Assembly (NCBI GenBank): GCA_040437565.1
Contig: JBDOQK010000012.1
Span: forward strand, 496,001 to 560,000
Source: Albugo candida
Taxonomy: Eukaryota > Oomycota > Peronosporomycetes > Albuginales
DNA length: 64,000 nucleotides
Direction: 5' to 3'
The first letter of the stretch is position 1. Every line of letters begins with the position of its first letter. Both the position numbers and the translations under genes were made by a program. The notes beneath the pieces were generated by a model that was not told the origin of the DNA, did not search any database, and saw only the letters and a list, made by a program, of their open reading frames with translations. Of this stretch, positions 10,840 to 20,855 are shown in pieces.

Positions 10840-12329
10840 TCCCCTAGAGCGAGCATGAGCGAGCTTTTAGCTCTCAGGCGGCACACGACGTGCTTCATTT
10901 GTCAAGTCTAATTTGCCTTATAGCACTCCACATCGAGAATCATCGCAGCAGAAGCGCTTGCGGAGCTATCTCAGTCAGGTGAAGACCAGTCATTGAGGTC
11001 AATTGGGCCACACTGGATCCAGAATCAATGATCTTCAGATTGCTGCAACATCTTATGATAGCTAGGTGTAATAAGAATTAAAAATATCCCCGATTTCATC
11101 GCCAGAATGGTCAGTTTGGTTCTGTTATTTGCGTGCATACCTGTTTCACTCTTTTGCAAGGGAAGACTATCGTAACCATAAAGCATGTACAATTTTAGAA
11201 CGTTGAAAAGTGCATACAAATCGTGTCATCCTCATGGAATACCGGAACCAGCGATCTCACCAAGATACAAAAGGGATTCTGTAGGGTTTTATGTTTATAC
11301 ACATACTAAGCGATCCCAGTATGCACTGTGCATTTTTGACCATTTCTTTCTGTAATAAGATGTCAGTGCTCGTGCAATGCTATCGGCTTATATGTTGTTC
11401 GGAAGCTTTTCTCATGCAATCTGAAAGCAAGCTGCTGAGATGCAGTAGGTACTCTTTTCTACTCAGACTTTTTTTCGTCAATGACCACGATGGCTAATTG
11501 ATTATACATAATTTTATGTCAGTTCATGATTCTATGGTCGATAAAGATGCTTTGTTTTGCGCCCTCTATAGGTTTATGATGGAGCAGTATCATCATTATA
11601 TTTGCTTAGGAGCGAGGAGTGCTAAGGAAATCTTCTCAAGAAGTCTTTTCACGGTCATAAAACTCTGGATGCTAAGTATTTTATTCCGTTAGATAAATTT
11701 ACTCGATTTAGTCTCAACCGAGCCACCAAAGAGGCAGAATTTTCAATGTTGTGCTCGAGCCTTTTTAATTGCAACAAAAAAATTCCTCAAACTCGACGAG
11801 AGAAAGTTGCGTCTTCACGCTGCCATAATTTGATTCAAACACACTCGCTTTCTATAAATATTGTGCAAAAGGTTGAGGAGTCTGCAGCTTGATATGAGTG
11901 GGTCCATTATTGCAAGGCAAAGACTTCAAATGTATACATTCTAGGTATTGTTAGTCACTTGTCCCCAGCAGGATGTCTGTGCACCTCACTCCGAATGCTG
12001 AAGGGTTGGCTACAAGTATGGAGCGTGTAAACAATCTATAACACGAAGGTTGCACACAACAATGCATACTCTCTCAGAAAGAGAGGTATGGATTCAACTG
12101 GTACGATTCTTGACGAACAAGCGTATGCTTGTTCAATGCCTGTCTAGCCACAGTAATTTATGCTTGGTTCGTTTCAGACATGAATTAGAAAACATGTCTA
12201 GATCTGGAAGTATCGCATTTACAAATTTATATTCGCATGTATTTCGCAGTGTCCGCGCCAATGAAAAGTTCCTTAATTGCTCTATAAAGCTGCACTTCAA
12301 TACTGACCCCTATATCAATTGCAATCAAA
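10840..12329. other. No confident gene
   Basis: Two consecutive plus-strand frames (11291-11497 and 11498-11692) share a phase and are separated by one stop; they could be a decayed coding region but have no recognisable motif. The 147-codon plus frame starting at 12050 overlaps the next gene in a different phase and looks like chance. Confidence 0.35.
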
Positions 12330-13135
12330 ATGAGTCGAGAAAAAAGCCGACAAGCGGCCAAAGATTTGTTAGAGCTATGCAAAGAAGAAGGAGTCAAAGT
12401 TCCGACGGTAGAGAATGCAATCTGTGCACTCACTATTTCAAGGTTTTTAGTAACGTTGATTTGAGTACAGAATGCTCGAAATGCAATGGTTGAAGCCGGC
12501 ACTATGCTGAATTCGACAAAAGAAAATGTATGTTGCAGAATATGCACTATCCTTTACAAGCTCATTTAGACGATCGTGGCGCCTAATTAGGGAGATTTTT
12601 CTGTGCAAAATGCACTTCAGGTGTGTCAATCCATTATGTATTTGTGTGTAATCGTTCCAATGAATAATGACAAAACTATTAGGAAATGATAAAAAAATTT
12701 GGGAAAATATCTCCAGAAAAAAGCGATGAACAACTGAAGACCGTAGAAGAATCGCAATCGAAGCGAAGACTGAAACGAAAAGGCTCGTCTGTTGAGGAAG
12801 AGAGTGAGTCGATTCAAACACAAAAAAATGGCGATGATAGTGAGAAACAGGAGCGGAAAAAGTCGAAACCAGTAGCTACGTGTAAAGAAAATCAGGCATT
12901 AGCAGAAATTTTTGGAGAGTTAGCTGGTTTCGAATTCAAACGCGGTGAGCGATTCAAGGGTGGGACGTATTCAAAAGCAGCAAAAGCAATACGGGATGCA
13001 GATGAAGTAATATCCAGTGGAAAACAAGCGCAGAAGTTGAAAGGAATTGGGAAGTCGACGGGTGCAAAGATCGACGAGTTTCTCGAAACGGGCACATTGA
13101 GCGTGCTCGAAGAGTACCGAGCTGGTAACCTATAA
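12330..13135 (+). CDS. Helix-hairpin-helix protein with DNA polymerase beta-like N-terminal domain
   Basis: Model: exons 12330-12407, 12471-12527 and 12683-13135, about 195 residues. The middle (about 50-110) is highly charged and nuclear-looking, with KRRLKRKGS and KKSK clusters. The last 80 residues match the 8-kDa helix-hairpin-helix fold of family X polymerases: an N-terminal helix, a GGTYSKAAKAIRDADEVI segment, then the hairpin LKGIGKSTGAKIDEFLETG. The polymerase palm is absent, so this is a DNA-binding module alone, perhaps with lyase-like ancestry. The third exon is secure. The first two exons are less so, because intron 2 (155 nt) is long for this locus and could hide another exon. 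Confidence 0.65.
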
Positions 13136-13541
13136 TAAAACACACGAGTATTTCCTCTACGTATTAGCACCATCTCAAAGAAGCAAATACTCCTCCAATT
13201 ATGACAGCAATCTTCCTATAAGCTATTTCTTACGGTACCTCTAGTGTTAAACGCCTTCATAGGAATTTAGCAGCCGATATGTTCAAGCAGTGATAATTTG
13301 CATTCTAGTCAGTGAATTTCCCCGCTTGCACAACGTGCAATTTCTCGAATACTTTTGCAGATTCTTTTGTTGGCAACGTTCATTGTAAGTTTTGCAAACG
13401 CTCTATCATAAGGCTGTTGTATCGAGAACGATCAAATCCGACTATGTGCAATTGATGTAAAATTATGATCATGTTAGTTTGCTTGTCGATTAAATATAAG
13501 TTGATACGAGACAGCTTCTGTCTTAGTCTATGTATCGATGT
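13136..13541. other. Intergenic between convergent genes
   Basis: About 400 bp of AT-rich sequence with no frame of note; 3' flanks of the helix-hairpin-helix gene and Cox17. Confidence 0.5.
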
Positions 13542-13730
13542 TCAATTGACATAAAAGCCTTCAGCTCGTAGACATGCTTTATGAGCTTCAATCACATTTG
13601 CGCACTGATCTTCTCCATTTGTGACTACACACAGATCGCGAGCTTGTTTAGTTTCTGGGCATGCGCAACAGATCTTCTTTCGTGGTTTTCCCAGGTCTTG
13701 GTTCTCTTGTTTCTGCGATGCTGCATCCAT
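13542..13730 (-). CDS. COX17: Cytochrome c oxidase copper chaperone Cox17
   Basis: 62 residues in one exon, the normal length for Cox17. The copper-binding motif [14 protein letters not shown] carries the C-C-x-C site, followed by the twin Cx9C pattern ([10 protein letters not shown] and [11 protein letters not shown]) that forms the CHCH hairpin in the mitochondrial intermembrane space. The protein delivers Cu(I) to Sco1 and Cox11 for assembly of complex IV, and import normally depends on Mia40 oxidation. It lies 165 bp downstream of the Slt11-like gene on the same strand. No unusual residues are seen. Confidence 0.95.
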   Translation of the reverse strand: MDAASQKQENQDLGKPRKKICCACPETKQARDLCVVTNGEDQCANVIEAHKACLRAEGFYVN

Positions 13731-13895
13731 TAAATTTCTCTGCGTTTAAAAAACGATTGTGCCAATTGGCTATTAATGCTGCCAATGGTAGCGACGAGCA
13801 ATGAACAATACGTTGCCAATTGGCTCGAACTCGGCAATTCGTATCGCTTGTGAGAATTATCGTTCGTGTTCAAATTTAAACATGCAGTCTAAGTT

Positions 13896-14732
13896 CTACT
13901 TCTCGACTGATAATGGCTCCATCGGCGAAATTGGTGGAGGTGGCTTGGGAATGCTTATAGTGCTACTATCTTTCGGAGGAGATGGCGGTGGTAATGGTGG
14001 AGGTGGTGGCTTCTTGCTTTTCTTCCTGGTCGGTTCCGTGACGTCATTATTCGTTGATATTTTCCGTATTTGTCGATTAAGCATTGACTGTGCAACAGGA
14101 TCGTTTTGGCCGTGGAAACGATCGCGTATGTTCTGGTGACTGAGTGGATCGTTCTTGTCTTTGGGTAACTCGTGAAGATACGGACACTCTTCTCCACGGG
14201 TGCATTCACCTCGAGCGAAAAATGAACACAGATGCGGTCGATTGCGTGCATAATGAGGCTCTTTTCGAGCTAATTGCACCAGAGTACCGTTTGTGCCACT
14301 CATGGTGTCATAAGCCGAGACTTTCCCTTCCTGTTCAAGCATGCGGTTGTGTTGTTGTGCAAACCATTCTCGATTTGCTTCGCTTTCGGGGACAGCCATG
14401 AGTGCTTGGCCATTCTCACTCGCTAGAAATGCATCACGAACTTGTACAGGAAGATTGTATGCCAAGTCAAGTACACATGTCTGGCATACATTCTTTAATC
14501 GAGCACATGTTTGACAAATCTCTGTCTTTTTGTATCGCGTTCGCTTGCCTGGTTTCCATCGGAAGACTGTGAAGGGACGCTCGCAGATTTTACACGCTTG
14601 ACCAAACGATTCTTTCATCATACGAATGTAGGGGTTATCTCCGAGGCACGTTTCACATAGTTGCGGGAAATCTTCGCTTTCCCACGCCGATTTGGTTGGG
14701 TCGGCTTTGATCCCGAAGCCGCGTTCAGTCAT
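13896..14732 (-). CDS. Pre-mRNA splicing factor RBM22/Slt11 family, lacking the RRM
   Basis: 278 residues from the ATG at 14732 (a GTG one codon upstream is not used). The N-terminal half is a clear RBM22/Slt11 (Ecm2) zinc module: C-x2-C pairs in FPQLCETCLGDNPYIRM and ACKICERPFTVFRW, then EICQTCARLKNVCQTCVLDL. A CCCH zinc finger follows (CSFFARGECTRGEECPYLH, about residues 166-184) and the helix NDPVAQSMLN. Homologs then carry an RRM; here there is a lysine patch and a run of prolines (about 237-268) before the stop. Only 165 bp separate the stop from Cox17, too little for an RRM. Family members sit at the catalytic core of the activated spliceosome, contacting U6 and the pre-mRNA. Confidence 0.9.
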   Translation of the reverse strand: MTERGFGIKADPTKSAWESEDFPQLCETCLGDNPYIRMMKESFGQACKICERPFTVFRWKPGKRTRYKKTEICQTCARLKNVCQTCVLDLAYNLPVQVRDAFLASENGQALMAVPESEANREWFAQQHNRMLEQEGKVSAYDTMSGTNGTLVQLARKEPHYARNRPHLCSFFARGECTRGEECPYLHELPKDKNDPLSHQNIRDRFHGQNDPVAQSMLNRQIRKISTNNDVTEPTRKKSKKPPPPPLPPPSPPKDSSTISIPKPPPPISPMEPLSVEK

Positions 14733-14735
14733 CAC

Positions 14736-17700
14736 GGGAGATGGTACACGTATGTAACATTAAGTACGTACATGTTCGCAAAGTAGATTTTTATTTATGA
14801 AGCTCGCATGAGATGCATAGAAGACATCGCAGCTCCTAATAACCGCGATCATTTCCGGCGGTCCTGATAGCGTTTTGACTGGCATAGAGCAATATCCGTT
14901 CAAAATTGCGTAAAAGTATCAGATGTCACTGCATTTCTCAATATCATTCTAGTCACTTCGTTGAGGCTCTTTGCCACGAAATAAGCTGGATAGCTTGGCG
15001 AGATGACAATTCATGTATGTGATCTCTAGTCTGTTCATTGCTACCTAATATCGCTATAGAAGACTCTAATTGCGACAATTTTGGTTTAGCTGCATCAACA
15101 GCTTGACAAGAGCAGACTTTTGAGCCAGACGTCCTACACGGCTTTTCAGGCGTTCGAGGGATGGTAAAAGACCAAGTGATATTGAGACTCACGCAAGCGT
15201 CTATAAGTAGCTACCCGAAAAGTTTAAAGGCGTCAAAATTGATCTTTGACGCGAATGGAGCTAAGCTTATTGTTTTGTCTACTCTGCTTTTGGATCTAAA
15301 GCAAGCACGTTCCTGTAACAAGTTAGTACTGGGTTTGCGGTTCAAAGAAAGCCTTGAATGGTTGTGGTGAGCGTCTTTTATATGGTGGAAAGACAATTGC
15401 TGTTTGATGTGGATCTTTACACTGCTGTAAGCGGACTTACAGACATCGACAGGGTGAAAGTCTTCTATATGCTTATCGCATGTGGCTACTCATCAAGCAG
15501 CAGACATAGGGAACATGTGGGCGGAATCGACGAGTAGCAGAAACAAGAAAACATCAACTGTTCTGCGTCTGGTTGCTTGATCGAGAGCTATACCCCCATC
15601 AGCCTAGCTTGTTATTAATCTTCGATGGCATCAATGCGTGATATTTTAAATTGTGGAAGATGATACCTATCCGATTGGCCGGTATGAGAAGACGTCATGG
15701 TATGATAAATGGATAGCTACATTGGAAACAATTTTGAGCGTGTAGCTAAAGTCGATCAGGATAAACAACCCCTTTGCCAGCACGCGCAATCATTGCGTCC
15801 ATTTATACACAAGCATTGGCAATATAGACGTGCGACATTTACCGGATCAAAGAAACAGTCAGGCGTAAGCGAAAGCTAAGGTCCAACTATAATGACTCGA
15901 TACCGCCGGCGCAGACGCTCATTACTAATAATAGACGTGTGAGTATGCATTTAAGTTCAAAAAGCCATAGATTCGGCGCTACTGATTAGAAGCGTTTAAC
16001 GATCGAAGANNNNNNNNNNNNNNNNNNNNNNNNNNNNNNNNNNNNNNNNNNNNNNNNNNNNNNNNNNNNNNNNNNNNNNNNNNNNNNNNNNNNNNNNNNN
16101 NNNNNNNNNGTCGATCAGGATAAACAACCCCTTTGCCAGCACGCGCAATCATTGCGTCCATTTATACACAAGCATTGGCAATATAGACGTGCGACATTTA
16201 CCGGATCAAAGAAACAGTCAGGCGTAAGCGAAAGCTAAGGTCCAACTATAATGACTCGATACCGCCGGCGCAGACGCTCATTACTAATAATAGACGTGTG
16301 AGTATGCATTTAAGTTCAAAAAGCCATAGATTCGGCGCTACTGATTAGAAGCGTTTAACGATCGAAGACGGGCGCTCTTCCTTGTTCTAATCGAAGCCTC
16401 AAATGGAACGCACGGCTACCGAAAATCCATTGGCGATCGTTTGGTGGCATCTGTGGACTATTCTGATTTATTAGAGGTAATGTGAAGAGAGTGACTGGGA
16501 TTGTTTGAAACGTGAGAGACGATACGTACCTGGTCTGCTTTCTTGGCAGACGAGGGAGTGGGACGCGCGATATCTGTCAAACGCCTATTTCATAAAGGTC
16601 AATTTTCTTGGTTGCCATGCCGATTTCAAGAAACGTCAAGGAAAGCGATTCTTAAATTCTGCAAATATGCGCTGTACACGCTGCATATACTCAAGAATTG
16701 TCGAAAAATCGGAATGAGAATAATGCAATCCAGCAAACTAAAGAATCTAATTGAATTCTTCATTTTCTCAATCGGCTTGGCGGCTCCAGAACTTTTCAAA
16801 AGACGTCGCGTACCCTACTCTTTCACTCGGTCCCAAAGCAAAGTGGTTAATCTCCATCGCTTTCAAAGCACTATTAATTTCTCTACCTCCATTGCTCGAA
16901 ATCATCTTCCATCGTCACAGTAAACTAGAAATTTAGTGGATCGCTAGAACAAGAATTGCTACCGCAACGCGGGCAGCCGCAAACCCCAATATTACAATTC
17001 ATGGTTTGGGAATTAAGGTATGTCTTGCCATCTATTAAAAAAGTACATTGAAAATTAGCTGGTTTCACTTTTGCTAGAGATTTTTCTTACTGTAACGCAA
17101 AAAAAAAAACGATTGCTACAGGATCTGATCAAAAAAGTTACTTTTTGTTATCTCTATCGCACCCTACTATGCTAGTGCTTCGCTGCGGATGTTAAGCGTC
17201 TGTTTTTTTAAGTACCTACCGAAATTATAGACTGTCGTCCAATATTGAAATTCACCAAGTACAAAAGTGGCAGAGTTTTTATTGTAGGTGATACATCTTG
17301 ATTGCGAACATCATGCAAGCGATCAAGCTCCCTGATTCTTGTGTATTGGGTACGTTTGGAGTGATTGCGCTCAGTCCTAAAGTGCTATTATCTGTTCAAA
17401 GCATGCAAATGCTGAACATCACACATGACGTGTATGTTAGATAAAAGCAGGTGAATGATTCGCACAAAGTGGATCACTGCCTCGCATTCATCGTATCAAA
17501 AATGTTGAACAGGGAAATTAGTATTGCTTCCGTCCTAGTTGCACGTGTGCAGTAACAATGTGTCTCAGAATTCCGCTAAACTTACTCGCTTAAGCGCGTT
17601 TATTGAGTCCACAATAGCTCAGAGTGTCGAAGGATTTGGTATTGGTGTCTGAGCAGTTGTATCTGCTAGAGTACATCACTTTACTTGATTACTTGTAATC

Positions 17701-17903
17701 AAAATTACGTTGCTTTCTCATCCTAGCTGATCGTAAAGCTTTTGTGCATTGAATGCCATTCTCTGCTTTCGATGACACTGACGAACTGCACATAATCGTT
17801 CAATCATATCTGGCAGAATATCAATTCCCACGAGGAGATAACGAGTTTTTGTTCAAACCTGACAGCAATTGATACCTTTACCGTCTTCTAAGCAAACGTA
17901 AAG
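14736..17903. other. Gene-poor interval
   Basis: About 3.2 kb without a recognisable gene, including gap 2. Candidates too weak to call: two minus-strand stretches in the same frame (15396-15211 and 15210-14953) broken by one TAG, and a 126-codon plus-strand frame at 16543-16923 without a motif. A T-run and an A-run near 17090-17220 are typical of intergenic DNA. Confidence 0.4.
16010..16109. other. Scaffold gap 2 (100 N) with 259-bp flanking duplicate
   Basis: Bases 15751-16009 recur, reading as identical, at 16110-16368. The flanks are overlapping contig ends. Confidence 0.95.
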
Positions 17904-18814
17904 ATGGAAAGCTACGATCATTTGTTCAAGATTTTACTTATAGGTGATGCTGGTGTGGGTAAAAGCAGGTAAACACAACGTTATGACGAGTATTGTATAT
18001 GCATCATCAACTAAACTTGATAAATTATGTCCATGCAGTATGCTACTTCGTTTCACAGATGATAAGTTCGACGGAAATTTACAGAGCACAATCGGTTGCA
18101 TATGCAAAGTCACATCTATACAATTTCAATTTTCGATTAACGCGAGACCTTTACTAGGAGTGGACTTTAAAGTCAAGATGATGCAAGTTGACAGTAGTCG
18201 TATAAAGGTCACAATTTGGGATACTGCTGGTCAAGAACGATTTCGCACGCTTACAAGCTCGTATTACCGGGGAGCACAAGGAATCGTACTCGGTACGAAA
18301 TGATGATTGTAAAAGATTGGAATTGTATGACTCATGTGTGTAATCGCAGTTTACGACGTTTCGCGGAGAGAGACCTTCGAGAGCTTGGATACGTGGTTGC
18401 GAGAAATAGAGATCTATAGTCCAGCTGGTGGGAGAGATGTGGTCAAGCTTTTGGTGGGAAATAAAGTGGACAAGGTAAATTATCAACTTGGAATGGATGA
18501 TTGACCAAACAAATAGTCATACTGACGAGTATTGCAGCAGGAACGTTCTATTAGTCGCAAAGAAGCCGAAGATTGGGCAAGAAACAAGGGAATGTTGTTT
18601 CTAGAAAGTAGCGCCAAGACTCGTATTGGGATCCTACAAGTTTTTGATGAAGTAGTGCAAAAGGTAGTGTGTTTGACTTCCGCAGAGATCAAACCACTCA
18701 CATTTGTCTCTTTAGATCTTGGAGAATCCATTGTTGCTAGCCAGTACAGCCCCGCGTACACGAGGCCAAAAACTGTCGAATCATACCGAGTCTGCAGGAA
18801 CTGCTTGTTGTTGA
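17904..18814 (+). CDS. RAB18: Rab18-type small GTPase
   Basis: Six exons (17904-17968, 18039-18094, 18158-18292, 18350-18474, 18538-18663, 18716-18814) give 201 residues, the normal Rab size. All G boxes are present: P-loop GDAGVGKSS, switch I threonine in STIGVDFKV, WDTAGQERFRTL, GNKVDK and ESSAK. The effector region GVDFKVKMM and the switch II context TSSYYRGAQGIVLVYDVS resemble Rab18 more than Rab1 or Rab8. The C-terminus ends in Cys-Cys, a geranylgeranylation site. Rab18 acts at the endoplasmic reticulum and lipid droplets. The Rab18 assignment within the Rabs is by resemblance. Acceptor choice at exon 5 may shift by one codon (cag repeated). Confidence 0.9.
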
Positions 18815-19384
18815 TCGAAAGCCATAATTCACATATAATTAAGGACCCTTACATACTTGTATCCCTGTCCCAACTTATACTTCGACTAGAACATGCCGAC
18901 AGCTAATAAAGGCGTCCTGGTGAAATGGTCGGAGATAGTTCTATACTTCTTAGAGATGCTAACGATCGATTCTATACAGTGATCCACCGACAAAGCAGTA
19001 TCTTCTCCATCTGAATGAAACAGCTGTGCAGGTATTCCATTCACGTTCTCTAGATACACACGTGCTCATGTCATATGTAGCATCGTTTTGTTATCGAAGA
19101 CTTGGATGATTCACATTTATTCATAATTCCGGATCCCAAAGTGATTACATTCATAAAGAAGAAAGTGGACGAATGGAACGAAAAAAACACATATCAACAT
19201 CCAACCGGCTAAACTGTAGCGAAATCATTTTCACTAATTAGTCGATAATGTAGGAATTATACTTTGAGAGTGGTTCTACACTGTCTCCCCCGATGAAGGA
19301 ATGCGCACGCGACCAGGTTCCCTGAATTGAGATTTTGATGGACTATGTTGTTTTGTACTCGGTGATTGCGACTTTGAAGCGTCA
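18815..19384. other. Intergenic
   Basis: Convergent 3' flanks of Rab18 and the RING gene. An alternative minus-strand frame at 19276-19647 overlaps the end of the RING gene in another phase, so the true 3' end of that gene could reach 19276 if a further intron exists. Confidence 0.4.
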
Positions 19385-20034
19385 TCACGATTTTGCTGAA
19401 CGGGTTGATAATATGAATTCTTGGAAAAAGAGCAGATAAAATGATAGAAGAGAACGAATGGAAGGTATAGCAGCTGCAATAGTCGACTGAAATCTGCTCT
19501 CTTGCACAGTATTGCCATCCAATTGCACAACTCTATTTTGGAACGCATGATCAACCAACAGTATACTAGAGGAGCTGCACGTGCCTGTAGTCGTAACTTT
19601 CTTCTCCGACCCGAAGAGCTGAACAGTTGTTCCAGGCCAGACATCATCTTTTTTCAGTAGCTTGCCTTTATGAATGAGTCGTGCTTTCTCTCTGTCAAAA
19701 AAGACAGTACTCAAATATCAATCCCTCCAAGTCATTGCATGCCGTACAGATCAAACAGGTCTGCTAACAAGCTTGATGGGTCTTCTACAAACCAGATAGA
19801 TACGTGAAGGATGTATATCACATTACAAAACTTGATTTTTGTGGGTTGAATGTTCAGTTCATCGGCCTGTGTGGTCACAACACGCACCACCGAGTCGCAC
19901 GCTGGGCACAGATTCTTATCTCTAGACAGCTTCTTGCATATGCAAGACTGGCAAAACATATGATTACAATCGGTCCTGCACATATCCTTCAGCGATTGTA
20001 TCGTTCTACAGCATATTTGGCAGTCTATAGGCAT
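19385..20034 (-). CDS. RING finger plus ubiquitin-like domain protein
   Basis: Exon 1 (20034-19748) starts at ATG with a RING-type zinc finger: C-x2-C in DCQIC, then CRTDCNHMFCQSC and CPAC. A 56-nt intron (19747-19692) then joins to exon 2. The joined sequence reads as a ubiquitin-like fold, ending in KARLIHKGKLLKKDD and GTTVQLFGS, where ubiquitin has its beta3-beta5 region. The C-terminal 50 residues include a hydrophobic stretch (LLSFYLLFFQEFIL) that could be a membrane anchor or the result of a missed intron. RING plus ubiquitin-like proteins are usually E3 ligases or adaptors. The RING is secure, the ubiquitin-like call moderate, and the C-terminus uncertain. Confidence 0.6.
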
Positions 20035-20049
20035 TCTCGAAGGTGGTAA

Positions 20050-20855
20050 ATTTCGAACTTAGCAAAACGTTACAGTAAAACAATAGAAAAGCTTCATTCA
20101 TCTGGATATTTACGAGTAAAGACTGTCTCCGCGCTTATACGTATTCACTACTCGTGACGTTTGCCAAGTTTGTATGATTGCATTGACTTCGGATAGATGA
20201 AGTACCATCATCTTCGTCTTTTTCTTGGAACTTCACCCATGCTACGAATCATCACATTTGTGGAGAATGTCTGGTATGTTGAGATGGGATTGCATTGGTG
20301 TGGCAATTTCCCTTCAAGGTTCTTTTTGCAGCAAAATGTACAGAATAAAACATGGATGCGACCTAAAAATGCGTTTGATAGGAAGTAATAAACAGTACTA
20401 CTACATCAATCTTACTGCCCACATAGACAATCAACGACACTAAGCTCAATGTTTTTCTTACTATATGAGTAATGCCAGAAAATGACTATAATTCGCTTGG
20501 GATTAGCCCCAAACCCAGGGATAAGGTGAGTAATTCTTTGATAGAGATAGATGCAGCAACGTCTAACGACGTGTAGACACGGGGCGAGCAATACTCTTTC
20601 TAGCGAAAAGCAACCTATCAAATAGCTAGGAGATCTGGTCACACCAAATGACTATAATTATAAGGCACCCTTTTTGTAAACTCTTTATATTCTATATCGC
20701 TCAATCGCCCACACCTGCCACTTTCTCGGAAATATAAATACTGTTGTTCCACCATCTTGTGATCCACAAACAGCAGTGTGTAAATCTAAATAAAGAACTT
20801 ACTGAATATCAAAAATAAATTAAGCGCAATAAACACCAGACTCCAATCGAAGTAC
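20050..20855. other. Intergenic
   Basis: Between the divergent RING and RGS-DENN genes. Only short frames up to 76 codons, no motif. It probably holds both promoters. Confidence 0.45.

Noticed and set aside
12050-12493. 147-codon plus-strand frame as a gene
   Set aside because: It overlaps the helix-hairpin-helix gene in a different phase and has no family-like composition; the other frame has exon signals and a known fold.
13801-14139. Plus-strand glycine-rich frame (112 codons)
   Set aside because: It is the antisense of the proline-rich tail of the Slt11-like gene.
15211-15396. Minus-strand gene with a stop read through into 14953-15210
   Set aside because: The two halves share a phase but show no motif, and no intron signal removes the stop cleanly; evidence is too weak to call.
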